From positions 89,323,436 through 89,387,435 of the forward strand of contig NC_051071.1 of assembly GCF_004664715.2 (NCBI RefSeq): a DNA stretch of 64,000 nucleotides. The letters run 5' to 3'. The DNA comes from Peromyscus leucopus (taxonomy: Eukaryota; Chordata; Mammalia; Rodentia; Cricetidae). The notes below the pieces were generated by a model that was not told the DNA's origin, did no database searches, and saw nothing but the letters and a program-made list of their open reading frames with translations. A program made the position numbers and the translations under genes. Below, piece by piece: positions 1 to 10,393 of this stretch (positions are counted from its first letter, which is position 1; every line of letters begins with the position of its first letter).

Positions 1-286
1 CACTAAACATAGACCACCATGTTTCAAAAAAGACAGATCCTTTAAATAATAAACAAATGGAGTTTTGTGATATCTGAGACACATTTCTGATGAGTCCCAC
101 ACTAGTTAGTATTCAACAACTTCATAAATATTGGACCTGTATTAAAATTAAATTTTTTCCTATGAGTTTGTACTAATTATGTGTGTGCAATTCCATCCAC
201 TTCAATAGACTATTCAGTGTCGACACTAAGCTAATATAACTTTCTTTAAAATAGACAAATCAGCCAGTATGACTTTGTGCTTACAG

Positions 287-346
287 TGGGATCATGAGAC
301 CTGGCCTCAATGCTATCATGGGACCTGAGGATGGGAGCAGATCTTG
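287..346 (+). CDS. Abcg3: Abcg3-like exon 3 (degenerate Walker A)
   Basis: A 60-bp exon, the ABCG2 exon 3 size, follows the acceptor tgcttacag and is followed by gtgagt. It encodes GIMRPGLNAIMGPEDGSRS. In ABCG2 the P-loop at this place reads GPTGGGKSS; here the glycines and the catalytic lysine are replaced (EDG, Arg), so normal nucleotide binding is not expected. The exon ends two bases into a codon completed by exon 4. Confidence 0.85.
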
Positions 347-803
347 GTGAGTATAACGGAAAGCACATGCAAGCCCTTTGTGTCCAGTTTCTGTGCTGTA
401 AAATCACTTCCACAGGCGTTATTTATGTGTGAGTGTATAGTGTGAGTCTGCATCTACTGTGTGAGTCTATATGTGTGAGTCTGTTCTCATTTGCTGTGGA
501 TAATGTGAAGGATGGTGCATTCAATTTTCTACAAGGGCCACTTTACTGATAGGAAATGATAGAGTGATTAGCATATGGTGTTGGATCATATTATTATCTA
601 ATATGGGGGAGATAGTATTAAAATTAGAAAGATGGAGCAAAGTTTTCTGGGTACAAGAAATAATCACTAGGCCTAATTCTCAAAATACAGCAGCAAATTA
701 CAAGTTTGAGTTCCCAAGGTCAGACAGCAGGAGGGATGGTCATGTGGATCATTTCTTGCATTCATAATTCTGGTCGGCATTAGAGCACAAAATGAACAGA
801 AAG

Positions 804-805
<2 letters not shown>

Positions 806-858
<53 letters not shown>
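806..858. repeat. (TG)n microsatellite
   Basis: A nearly perfect TG dinucleotide run of about 26 units in intron 3 of the Abcg3-like locus. Confidence 0.97.
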
Positions 859-859
<1 letters not shown>

Positions 860-967
860 TTTCAGTTAAACTTATGATATACAGAATATTTAGTCTGAGT
901 AGCTAAAAGGTGATAGCTTTTACTGAAGGGAGAAAGTAAACTACACAACATATATTACCTGTTGTAG

Positions 968-1082
968 GTTATTGGATGTCTTAGCTGCAAGGCAAGATCC
1001 ACGTGGATTATTAGGAGATATTTTGATAAATGGGAAACCTCGACCTGCTAATTTCAAATGTACTTCTGGTTATGTACCACAA
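968..1082 (+). CDS. Abcg3: Abcg3-like exon 4 (Q-loop region)
   Basis: This is a 115-bp exon, equal to ABCG2 exon 4, between acceptor tgttgtag and donor gtaagt. It encodes LLDVLAARQDPRGLLGDILI and then NGKPRPANFKCTSGYVPQ, an uninterrupted match to the ABCG2 ATPase core. The Q-loop glutamine is the last residue and is retained. Confidence 0.9.
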
Positions 1083-1616
1083 GTAAGTGTTGGTGGGTTT
1101 ATAATGTGAGATTTCCCCTGCTTCTGTATGGTTAGATGCTCAGCTTATAGATTTGTGCATTTTTGATTGATTATATGATACATTTGTAGGTCCAACTTTC
1201 TCTACACTAGCTTTTCCTGATGACTCATTAGCCTGAGGCTGGCACTATTAAATAAGAAGATGGGGAGGGACTGGAGGATGACCACTGTGGCTCAGTATTA
1301 GCAATTGCAGCTGTGATTTAATTCTACAAAGGACTATTGTCCGATTTTTGCCATTCCTTCATCTTTCTCCACTGCATAGAAGATGCCTTCTGCAAAGTTG
1401 CAGGTAGCAGTCACCTAAATCCCTGTGCTCTACTTGGAAGGCATGAGGGGGTGAAAATGATTGCATCAGGCTTTTTACTTGAAATTAGTAACGCTGAAGG
1501 CTTATTTTTCAGTAGAGTATTATATTTTTTTGTTTTATATGTGGCTTACGTCACATTTGTTGGAATGTTTGTCTTAGTGATAACTACATTTAATTGAAAT
1601 ACTATTTAACCTTAAG

Positions 1617-1769
1617 AAAGACGTGGTGATGCACACAGTGACTGTGAGAGACAATATAGAGTTCTCAGCAGCTCTTCGACTCCCAATGACTGTAACAAGA
1701 GATGAAAGAAGGCGGCGAATTGATGAGGTCCTTGAACTTCTGCATCTGGATAAAGTGGCAAATGTCCAG
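1617..1769 (+). CDS. Abcg3: Abcg3-like exon 5 (helical subdomain)
   Basis: A 153-bp open exon, equal to ABCG2 exon 5, encodes KDVVMHTVTVRDNIEFSAAL followed by RLPMTVTRDERRRRIDEVLE and LLHLDKVANVQ. The donor is gtaatg. The acceptor side is cttaag, with no strong polypyrimidine tract visible, so it is weaker than at the other exons. A B1 SINE sits 35 bp downstream. Confidence 0.85.
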
Positions 1770-1790
1770 GTAATGTGAAGAAACTTCTTG

Positions 1791-1992
1791 AAAGACTTAG
1801 AGCCGCCGGGCGGTGGTGGTGCACGCCTTTAATCCCAGCACTCGGGAGGCAGAGCCAGGTGGATCTCTGTGAGTTCGAGGCCAGCCTGGGCTACCAAGTG
1901 AGTTCCAGGAAAGGCGCAAAGCTACACAGAGAAACCCTGTCTCAAAAAAACAAAAAAACAAAACAAAAAAAAAAAAAGAAAGACTTAGAGCC
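1791..1992 (+). mobile_element. B1 SINE with target duplication
   Basis: A B1 body with the usual cctttaatcccagcactcgg module and the gagttcgaggcc B-box ends in an A-rich tail. It is flanked by the 14-bp direct repeat aaagacttagagcc (1791-1804 and 1979-1992). The good consensus match and perfect duplication suggest a recent insertion 35 bp downstream of exon 5. Confidence 0.92.
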
Positions 1993-2499
1993 AAAAAAAA
2001 AATTTCCCTGTGTTGATAAATGACCATCTGTTATCAGTTTCCTCTCATGTGTGTGGTCCAGGTGGCTGCTCTCTGTATTAATGAGTAACTGACTGACTGG
2101 TTACATGATGTAAAGTGGAAATTGAGCTGGGAAGCCTTCTTAGCAATGGTTAAACTGGGAATGGAGTGTGATCCAGGAGGGAAAAGCGTTCCTCACATGG
2201 CCATTTCCAAGTTTCCTCACATGAGCCTCCTCCTCCTCAGACTTAAACTCTTGACTCATGGAGAATCTGACAAGGGCTTTCTTCTGTTTATTGTCTCTTC
2301 CCCGAGGACTTGTCCCTTTGTTGTTTCAGAATGTTTTCTGGACTGACATATGACGTGGGATTGAGGACTCTGGCTCTGTGTTTCACTCTGCATTTATTTC
2401 CTCCAGGGTTGTACTTGGTCTCTCTAGCATTTCCTTCTGACTTGTTCAGTGCTTGTTATTTTCTGTAGCCTTTCTGTGTTTTTATCTCATCCTGTCTGT

Positions 2500-2912
2500 G
2501 GTGGCTAGTGTTAACTGTCACCTTGACACAGTCTGGAGCCACCTGGAATCATCTAGAAGAGAGTCTCAATGAGGGATTGTAGTCAGTTGGCTTGTGGTCA
2601 TTTCTGAGGTGACTGTCTTGATTGAGTTAAGCGATGTGGAAAGATCCAGCCCACTTAGGCAGCACCATTCTTTGGGTTTGGGTCCTGGGTGTCATGAGAA
2701 TGGGGAAAGTGAGTTGAACACTGACAGGCTTGCATGCATTCATCCTCTCTGTGCTCTTGACTGGATGTAACCCGCTGCATCGGCTTCCTGCCTGGAATTC
2801 TCTGCAATGGTTGACTGTACTTTGAAATTTTGTGCTGAAATAAAACCTTTCACTCCTTGTTTACTTTTTGCAAGGTCATTTTTTCTTTGTAACTGGATGG
2901 AAACCTAGGATA
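2500..2912 (+). repeat. Rodent interspersed repeat (copy 1 of 3)
   Basis: A roughly 400-bp unit begins with tggctagtgttaactgtcac and ends near gtaactggatggaaacc. Related units occur at 16811-17222 and 34269-34675. All contain the tgccatccc or tgcatcagctcctgcctcc type segments seen widely in rodent genomes. I recognise the unit as a common repeat but cannot name the family safely. Confidence 0.7.
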
Positions 2913-3689
2913 GCCTTTTGCCCCTGCTCCCTCCTTCCTTATCCTCTGTCAATATTTAGTACCAGCTCCTGTGTTAGGTTTTAATCATACAAACCTGAGC
3001 AAGAGCAACAAAGAGTGGACTTGGTGACTCCTATGAGGATTTGTGCAGAATCAGGAAGGGTAATAGATAAGTGGTGAGCTTCACAGCTAACTATGTCATA
3101 GCTAACTAGTTTCTTACTAACATAATTTAAAAGACTATTAGATAATACTTCGTTCCTAAATACTTAATTATTCTTAATCTTTAAAAATTAAATATACATG
3201 GTTATCTTAACAATTTTATTCTTAACTATCAAAATGAATAAAATCTTGAATCTCCTCAGCCCCATCAGGTCTACAACTATTCACCTTCCCCAAATGTTTT
3301 TTTTTAATTATTACATTGTTTATAGAACTTGATCAGGCATTTAATTTATTATATGCCTAGAGTTTTTCAACATTAGGGTTATTTCCCTCTTCTTGTGTCT
3401 TCCAAACCGTCCTGTCTCTCACAGTGACATCGACTAATTGAGAAGATTATACATAGATGTCTGCTGAGCAGACATTTGGTGGTATGAATGGAAATGTGCT
3501 CCCCAGAATATGATTCTCATGGATTAACTCCTGTGGTGGTTCCTCCTTAGAGGCAGTGAGGAACAGGAAGGTACTGGCTGTTGATTCCCACAATACTTCT
3601 CTACAATCTTTTATGAGATGTTTGTCTTGTTGGGAAAATAATAAAAAAACTGATGTTTACGACACTTTATTTTTTCCTGAGTGATGGAA
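2913..3689. other. Intron 5, nothing recognised except a diverged duplicate
   Basis: 3220-3450 resembles 4850-5050 (shared ctatcaaaatgaataa start), so the two are probably copies of one old unnamed repeat. No coding sequence or RNA gene. Confidence 0.4.
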
Positions 3690-4130
3690 TCTCAGCTGAA
3701 CTGTTGCTCGAAAGCATCAAAGCTTAACCAGTCTTCCATAACATTTGTGCCACTATTGTGCCAGAATATTTGTAGGCATGTTACTGTGGAAGTCACAGAG
3801 CTCATAGCTAGGTGATACTGTTGATTACTATCCTCCTGTAGGAACATCAAAGAACCTCCCAGGAGCATGAATGCTAGGAGTAGTGGTGAAGCCTCCAATG
3901 TGTACCTGCTTCAATTCTCTGCATTTGATGGCATAAGTAAGTGGGGTCTTCAGCAATAGGATCCTACTATCAGATTATAGATAGCAACCAAAAGCCTTGG
4001 CAATAGTCTGTGACATTTGGGGAGATTGCAAGAACTTCAATATAACTTTTTAGTGGCCAATGACTGAACATGATGTCATCCATTCCTGGTACTCAAGGTT
4101 TACTTGGTGACATAAGATGTCTTTCCAGAG
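3690..4130 (-). mobile_element. Old L1 3'UTR fragment with LTR-B-like scrap
   Basis: 3700-4130 is similar in reverse complement to the L1 3'UTR at 57700-58090 (shared stretch around tgccaggaatggatgacatc). The first about 45 bases (3690-3730) resemble the interior of the LTR-B family seen at 62340-62395. Both are divergent and incomplete. Confidence 0.55.
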
Positions 4131-4284
4131 CATTTTCTTGTCTATTATATGATGATTTCATTATTATCCCTTTCATATATACATATTTATAGGGTCCATT
4201 CTCTCTTCCCACCTTGATTTTAAGTCAGGGTCTGTCTTATTTCACTGATGCCCTACAAGCATGCCTGATGTTCCTGATGCTCAT

Positions 4285-4430
4285 GATCCACCTTATATAC
4301 CTTTCTGCTTTCTGCCATTACTTCCTGGGATTAAAGGCTTGAGTCACCTTGCCTGGCTATTTCCAGGGTGGCTTTAAACTCACAGAGTTCCACCTTGATT
4401 TAAAGTCAGCCTCTGTCTCTTTCTGCTGAT
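4285..4430 (-). repeat. B1-like / LTR-B-like SINE-derived segment
   Basis: Contains tgggattaaaggcttgag followed by a reverse B1-like actcacagagttccacc motif. It may be an old B1 or the SINE-derived part of an LTR-B element. Low similarity prevents a firm choice. Confidence 0.45.
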
Positions 4431-5054
4431 GCTCTACATGCATGCCTGATGCTCCTGATCCATCTCCCACCTCACTGTAATTACATCTTGATGGAATTAT
4501 GGATGCAATCCACTGCATATAGCTTTATATGTGAGTTCCAGGGATTGAACCCAGGGTTCAGGCTTGTGTGGCAAGTGCTTTTCCTTGCTAAGACTTCTCT
4601 TCAGCTTTTCATACGATTTTGATTTAAGAAATGTAGAGGCAATATGTGGTTCCTGTAAAGTTTGACTGTTGTATAACCAGCACAATAACACACTGCTAAT
4701 ACCAGCCTCCTGGGCACATGAGTGTTTACAACAACATACTCACTAAAGCTGTTTCTCATTGCGGCATTTTAAAAGAACATTAGGGAGTATCTTATTCCTG
4801 ATTACTCACTTTTCATTCATAAAATAAGGACATCTGCTTACCTAGAAACTCTATTCTTAACTATCAAAATGAATAATTCCTTTATATCCTTAGCCTTGTC
4901 ATGGCCACACTCATCCACATTCCCCAGACATCCTTTGTTGTATGTTGTCAATAGGGCTTGATCATGGTTTTGATTATCATGTTTGGGGAGAATTGTCCCT
5001 ATTTCTGTGTCCTCCTTAACCTTGCTAGTCCCTCTCACTTTACACAATGGCATT

Positions 5055-5503
5055 CGTAGACAAATTTCTAAACAGTCTTATTAAATAAGAAACACAGAGC
5101 CAAATACAGGGGTGATAGCTGAAGAGATCAGAGAAATAGTGAATAGCTATCAACTAACCTTAGCTCACCATGTCGCTGTAGCTTCCCAAGCAAAAGAACC
5201 TGCTTCCTGTCTAACCTGTGCCTTTATTGTCTTGCTGTTCTGCCTTCTCATTGCCTCTTAACCCAGCCACCTCACTTCCTTGTCACTGTCTGTCTATACA
5301 GACCTCCAGGTCTCTATGGTTGGTACTGGGATTAAAAGTGTGTGCCACCAGACTTGGCTGTGTCCTTGAACACACAGAGACTTTGCCTGCCATGTGATCA
5401 GATTAAGGGTGTGTGCTACCCCCACCTAACTTCTATTTATGGCTGGCTATGACCTCTGATCTCTAGGCAAACTTTATTAACATACAAATAAAACATCACC
5501 ACA
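5055..5503 (-). mobile_element. Solo LTR, family C
   Basis: On the - strand the unit starts TGTGGTGATG and ends near TTGTCTACG (TA/CA terminus mutated). It is homologous to the solo LTR at 60039-60531. The 6-bp flanks are ggcatt (5049-5054) and gacatt (5504-5509), one mismatch. The unit contains a tgggattaaaagtgtgtgcc segment, a B1-like module also present in the other LTR families here. Confidence 0.8.
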
Positions 5504-5679
5504 GACATTGACTGGTCCAAGACTGTGCCAGTTTGACCTGTAGACTATACCACATTTTGGATTTCCTTACAAGGATGAGTCATGAATTCTGCGATGCTGT
5601 ACAGTGTAAATAATGTCAATTTACAAAGTCTTAAGGGACTTAAAAAGGTCCTAAAAAGACAATGTAGAACGTTTCGATT

Positions 5680-7039
5680 CTTTTTATAATAATAATAATA
5701 ATTATTATTATTAAGAAATTTTCTACTCATTTTACATACCAACCACAGATTCCCCTGTCCTCCCTCCTCCTGCCCTCCCTGCCTTTCCCCCCAAACCACC
5801 CATTTCCACCTCCTCCAAGGCAAGGTCTCCCATGGGGAGTCAGAGCCTGGTACATTCAGTTGAGGCAAAGTGACTCCTCCTTGCACCAAGGCTGTGCAAG
5901 GTGTCCCACCATAGGCACTGGGCTCCAAAGAGCCTGTTCAGGCACCAGGGATGGATCCTGATCCTATTGCCTGGGGGCCCCCTAAACAGTTCAAGCTAAA
6001 CAACTGTCTCCCCTATCCAGAGAGGCTAGTCCAGTCCCATGGGGGCTCCACAGCTATTGGTCCACAGTTCATGCATTTCTACTAGTTTGGCTGGCCATCT
6101 CTGTATATTTTTTTAATCATGATCTCAATGTCCCTTGCTCATAGAATCCCTCCTCTCTCTCATCGATTGGACTCCTAGAGCTCAGCCTGGTGCCTGGCCA
6201 TGGATCTCTGCATCTGATTCCATCAGTCACTGGATTAAGGCTCTATGATGACAGTTAGGGCATTCACCCAACTGATCACCAGAGTTGGCCAGTCAGGCAA
6301 CCTCTTGACTATTGCCAGTAGTCTAAAGTGGGGTCATCCTTGTGGATTTTCCTGGGAACTTCCCTAGCACTCTGTTTCTCTCTATTCCTATGCTGTCTTC
6401 ATTTATCATGGTATCTCTTTCCTTGCTCTCCCACTCTGTCCCTGTTCCAGCTCAAACTTCCCACCCCCCTAAGCTCTCATCCCCCATCCCTTGCCCTCCA
6501 TTAACCCCCCTTACCCCAAGTTTGCATATGTAGATCTCATTTATTTCTCCTTCTCTGGGTGATCCATGCATCCCTCCTAGGGTCCTCCCTGATAGATAGT
6601 CTCGCTGGAGCTGTGGTTATCCTATGCTTTACATCTAGTATCTACTTATAAGTGAGTACATACCACATTTGTCCTTCTGAGTCTGGGTTACCTCACTCAG
6701 GATGATATTTTCTAGTTCCATCCATTTGCCTGCAAACCTCATGATGTCATTGTTTTTCTCTGCTGTGTAGTACTCTATTGTGTATTTGTACCACATTTTC
6801 TTTATCCATTCTTCAGTTGAGGGGCATCTAGGTTGTTTCCAGGTTCTGGTTATTACAAATAATTCTTCTATGAACATAGTTGAGCATGTATCCTTGTGGT
6901 ATAATTGAGCATTTCTTGGATATATGCCCAAGAGTGGTATAGCTGGGTCTTGAGGGGGGTTGATTACCAATTTTCTGAGAACCTGCCATACTGATATCCA
7001 AAGTGGCTGTATAAGTTTGCATTCCCACCAACAGTGGAG
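5680..7039 (-). mobile_element. L1 fragment: ORF2 C-terminus and 3'UTR, later split by LTR element
   Basis: On the - strand 6635-6970 encodes the L1 ORF2 C-terminal region (motifs GIYPRNAQLYHKDTCS and EWIKKMWYKYTIEYYTAEKN). 5740-5830 is the C-rich complement of the polypurine tract typical of rodent L1 3'UTRs. The same L1 continues on the far side of the 7040-9321 insertion, at 9328-9740. Several frame breaks show it is not functional. Confidence 0.85.
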
Positions 7040-7461
7040 TGTGGTGGTAATCTAATTGTACTGAAATGTGATTTTGATTGTATGTTAATAAATAAAGTTG
7101 TCCGGGGGTCAGAGCTATTAGAGCCATAGCAAGAGTGTGGCGGTGGTGGCACACGCCTTTAATCCCATAGATCTTTGTGTGTTCAGGGATACAGCCAGCA
7201 TTGGAGACATATACCTTTAAGACCTAGGGGGCTGAACATTCAGACAGTGACGAGGCAGTCACGTGTTTGGGTTTACAACCAATGAAAAGGCAGAACAAAA
7301 TACTATAAATAGACGAACAGACAGGAAATAGGTCTCTTTCGGGAAGCTGGGACACCACAGGCGGAAGGGTGAGATTTTAGCTCTGAGCTTTGACCTCTCG
7401 GCTTTCTCTTTTACATTGTTTCTGTGTTTCTTATTTAATAAGATGGTTAGTTACATCTACA
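7040..7461 (+). repeat. 5' LTR, family A (single 81-bp unit)
   Basis: TGTGGTGGTAATC to TTACATCTACA. It matches the provirus LTRs (502 bp) but is 422 bp because it has one rather than two copies of the 81-bp SINE-like unit. A TATAAAT box is at 7304-7310. Confidence 0.88.
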
Positions 7462-7463
7462 TC

Positions 7464-7481
7464 TGGCACCCAACGTTCGTG
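7464..7481 (+). promoter_or_regulatory. Primer-binding site, tRNA-Lys-like
   Basis: TGGCACCCAACGTTCGTG two bases after the LTR resembles the complement of the 3' end of tRNA-Lys1,2 with a few changes (TGGCGCCCAACG expected). Confidence 0.7.
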
Positions 7482-7682
7482 TTACGAATTCATGAAAAAG
7501 CTGTTTGCCTGTGGCCTTGTGAGCCCCAGCTCAGGCCCAAGCTACACTCAGCCGGTTGTGGTGGCCCACACTGGTAGGATTTGCTGAAGGAGACAGAGGC
7601 AGTAGGATCCCGAGTTTGAGGCCGGCCTAGGAGGCTTGAGAGAAGCTTTGGCCCGGACTGAGCCACAAACAGTGGTGGGACC

Positions 7683-8111
7683 ATGGAAGCAGTGGCTACT
7701 GCTCCATGTTGCCAGCTCCTTCTCATTGTGTTGGTCACTGTAGAGATGCTGCTACCTGGGACGAAGGGTTTACCACTGCTGGTTCAGAGAAAAATTGCCA
7801 GGACCATCGTGTTTCAAGAAAGCATTGGCAAAGGTCAGTTTGGAAAAGTTTGGCAAGACAAATGGTGGGGAAAAATTGCTGTGAAGATTTTCTGTTCTAG
7901 GGAAGAATGTTCATGGTTCCGAGAGACAGACATTTATCAGACTGTGATTGCTTCAAACCACAGTGGAGGCACAAAAAAAAAAAAAAAAAAAAAAAAAAAG
8001 AGTCTGCTTGAAACCATGACTACGCCTAACAGTGACTTTGAAATCTTCAAAAAGATGACAGGATCCTACAACGATGATTCCATATGGACTATGATAAAGC
8101 CATCAAGCTGA
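7683..8111 (+). CDS. Captured TGFBR1 fragment: signal peptide fused to kinase N-lobe
   Basis: The 142-codon ORF opens [20 protein letters not shown], a signal-peptide-like start resembling TGFBR1, preceded by a leader similar to the TGFBR1 5'UTR (gccaca...gggaccATGG). At codon 29 it jumps in frame to the TGFBR1 segment [51 protein letters not shown]. The ectodomain, transmembrane helix and GS box are missing, and everything after the start of the C-helix is gone. The glycine loop and the VAIK-type lysine are retained, but no catalytic loop exists, so kinase activity is excluded. From about 7955 the ORF runs through an A-tract into element sequence. No introns: a spliced-transcript origin. Whether it is translated is unknown. 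Confidence 0.8.
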   Translation: MEAVATAPCCQLLLIVLVTVEMLLPGTKGLPLLVQRKIARTIVFQESIGKGQFGKVWQDKWWGKIAVKIFCSREECSWFRETDIYQTVIASNHSGGTKKKKKKKKKSLLETMTTPNSDFEIFKKMTGSYNDDSIWTMIKPSS

Positions 8112-8792
8112 TTAACACCATGGAAAAATCAACTTTGGACTACAATCTGGTCAGGACAATTTTGAGAGGACTAGCTGAGATGATCCAGCCTGACAGACTA
8201 CTTGACCAAGGACTTGAAACAAGCCCTGAACTTTCCTATTATGCAGAGACTGGACAAATGATACGGGACTTGATGATTTACCCAAAAATTTTCTTTTCAA
8301 TATTCCCTAAAGATATCTTCACCCCTAGAAAGCAAAAAGAAAAAGAGAATATAGATATGAGATAGATCATCAAATCTACTCTGAGAAAAAAGATAAAGAA
8401 ATAATAGGATAAATAGGTAGATCATTGAATCTACACTGAAGAAAAGGGGAAGATATAAAAATGACAAAAGGTAGACTACTGAATGTATTATGAAAGAAAA
8501 AAGAATATGGATATGATAAGATAAAAAGGGAGATTATGGAATCTACTTTTAAAAAGGAACTACTTGTTTTAAATAAGATAAGTAATGAAAATTTTTTGGT
8601 CTGAGTTTATCAGACATTACTGGACTGGACATTGTTAATATATATAATGGAGTTTTTACTGAGTCTGTCAAATGTTAATGGACTAGATATCATTAATGTA
8701 ATTTTTGGCTGTATATATTGTATATACTTATTGGATAGTATTTCTTGTATTAGTTATAAGCTTTCTTTAATTTTAGACAAAAAGAGAGGAAA
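7955..8792 (+). mobile_element. Internal 3' region of the non-autonomous element
   Basis: After an A-tract (7974-7999) the sequence aligns with the reverse complement of 42100-42480 and, more distantly, of 21050-21430 in the provirus: the stretches gatgattccatatggac and gctgagatgatccagcctga are shared. It holds a 93-codon ORF (8084-8365) of unknown meaning and then AT-rich repeats of a gaatct-containing unit. It ends in the purine tract aaaaagagaggaaa just before LTR-B, the expected plus-strand primer. Confidence 0.75.
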
Positions 8793-9321
8793 TGTGGTGG
8801 TATTGTGTTCCCCAAAATATTGTGTACTCTAATAAATTTATCTGGGATCAGAGAACAGACAGCCACTAGATACAAAGGCTAGAAAATGGTAGCACTCACA
8901 CCTTTAATCCTAGCATTCCAGAGATAGAATTCCATCTGGATCTCTGTGAGTTCAAGGCCACATTGGAAACAGCCAGGCATGGTGACACATGCCTTTAATC
9001 CCAGAAAGCGAGCCTTTAATCCCAGGGAGTGATGACCAAAACAGAAAGATATATAAGGCGTGGAGACCAGAAACTAGAAGCATTTTGGCTAGTTAAGCAT
9101 GTGGCTGGTTAAGCTTCAGGCTTTCAAGCAGCAGTTCAGCTGAGACCCATTCAGGATGAGGACGCAGAGGCCTCCAGTCTGAGGAGACAAGACCAGCTGA
9201 GGATCCGGCGAGGTGAGATAGCTGTGGCTTGTTCTGTCTCTCTGATCTACCAGCATGGACCCCAATAACTCGGGCCTCGGGTTTGATTTTATTAATAAGA
9301 ACTTTTAAGATTCCTGCAACA
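8793..9321 (+). repeat. 3' LTR, family B
   Basis: TGTGGTGGTATTGTG to GATTCCTGCAACA, 529 bp. Homologous to 42635-43147 and 62173-62661 and not to LTR-A apart from the first ten bases. It contains a B1-like stretch with the gagttcaaggcc B-box and two further cctttaatccca modules. Confidence 0.88.
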
Positions 9322-9327
9322 GTGGAG

Positions 9328-9740
9328 GAGTGTTCCCCTTGCTCCACATCCTCTCCAACATAAGCTGTCTTCAGTGTTTTTAATCCTAGCCATTCTGACA
9401 GGTGTAAAATGGTATCTCAGACACATTTTGATTTGAATTTCCTTGATGACTAAGGATGTTGAGCAATTCCTTAAATGTATTTCTGCCATTTGAGGTTCTT
9501 CTGTTGAGAATTCTCTATTTAGCTCTGTAGTCCATTTTTAAATTGGATTGTTAGGTGTTTTGATGTCTAGTTTCCTGAATTATTTATATATTTTAGAGAT
9601 CAGTCCTCTCTCAGATGTCAGGTTGGTGAAGATCTTTTCCCATCCAGTAGGCTGTTGTTTTGTCTTATATACTGTGTCCTTTGTCCTAAAAATCTTCTCA
9701 GTTTTAGAAGGTCCCATTGATAAAAAGCAGTATGTGCATG
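9328..9740 (-). mobile_element. Continuation of the split L1 (ORF2 part)
   Basis: The sequence ctccacatcctctccaac and the following 400 bases are the reverse complement of the L1 ORF2 C-terminal coding region, immediately upstream of the piece at 5680-7039. The two halves abut when 7040-9327 is removed. Confidence 0.85.
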
Positions 9741-9789
9741 TGTGTGACTATGTGCTGCATTATGTAATTTGTGTATTTGTGGGTGTTGT

Positions 9790-9897
9790 ATAAAGTGTCT
9801 GTGTTGTGTGTGTGTGTGTGTACCTGTGTGTTGTGTAGCATGCCTGTGTGTACCTGTGTGTTGTGTAGCATGCCTGTGTGTGTGTATGTGTGTGTTG
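9790..9897. repeat. TG-rich repeat with 30-bp duplication
   Basis: A tgtgtg-rich tract in which the about 30-bp unit tacctgtgtgttgtgtagca plus tgcctgtgtg occurs twice in tandem. Confidence 0.85.
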
Positions 9898-10256
9898 GGA
9901 GAACGTTAAATGACTTCTAAGTTACTAGAGATACTTCATCTTCTGTCCCGTCTTCCTCCTTCCTTAGACAGAGATCTCACTGTGCCAGTCTTGGAGTGTG
10001 ATAACTCATTACCATAGAACATGTGACTTGATAAAGAACAAACAGTAACTGTCATTAGCATGGGCTTCATGTCAAGTCTGACCTGAGCCTCTTCTACTCA
10101 CTTGGAAAAGAAAAACCTCCTTCTTCTCCCAGGTACCCACATTGTGCTCCTTAGGATAATGATATAACAAAACATTTTAATGCTGGAAGAGGCTAGTTCA
10201 ACAATGACAATGACTGTGGGTGTTCTTGTTGATAATGGTGGTCATTGGTGCTTCAG

Positions 10257-10393
10257 CCTAGATCTAAGGAACTCAGGAAAAGGACCAGTATAGCAATGGA
10301 GCTGGTCACCGAGCATCCCATTCTTTTCTTGGACGATCCCACCACTGACTTAGACTTGGTAACCACAATAGATGTCATCTTGGATATGAAAAG
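10257..10393 (+). CDS. Abcg3: Abcg3-like exon 6, signature motif missing, Walker B altered
   Basis: The reading is [20 protein letters not shown], then [20 protein letters not shown] and ILDMKR, ending at donor gtaagt. With acceptor gtgcttcag the exon is 137 bp, 21 nt shorter than the 158 bp I recall for ABCG2 exon 6, so the frame is kept but the VSGGE signature is lost. The Walker B catalytic Glu is Asp and the following D-loop Gly is Asp. Both exon phases fit exons 5 and 7. Confidence 0.85.

Larger units (their letters stand above)
7040..9321 (+). mobile_element. Non-autonomous LTR element with heterotypic LTRs and TGFBR1 capture
   Basis: A 2,282-bp element: LTR-A (7040-7461), primer-binding site (7464-7481), an internal region without gag, pro or pol, a purine tract, and LTR-B (8793-9321). 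It is flanked by the 6-bp duplication gtggag (7034-7039 and 9322-9327), the size used by betaretroviral integrases. The internal region carries a deleted TGFBR1 cDNA fragment and then about 800 bp related to the post-pol region of the provirus at 18946-28393. Mobilisation would need enzymes in trans, plausibly from relatives of that provirus. Confidence 0.85.

Noticed and set aside
7577..7955. Simple processed pseudogene of TGFBR1
   Set aside because: It lacks its own target duplication, sits exactly between LTR-element parts, and a remnant of the same segment recurs in another element copy; capture fits better.
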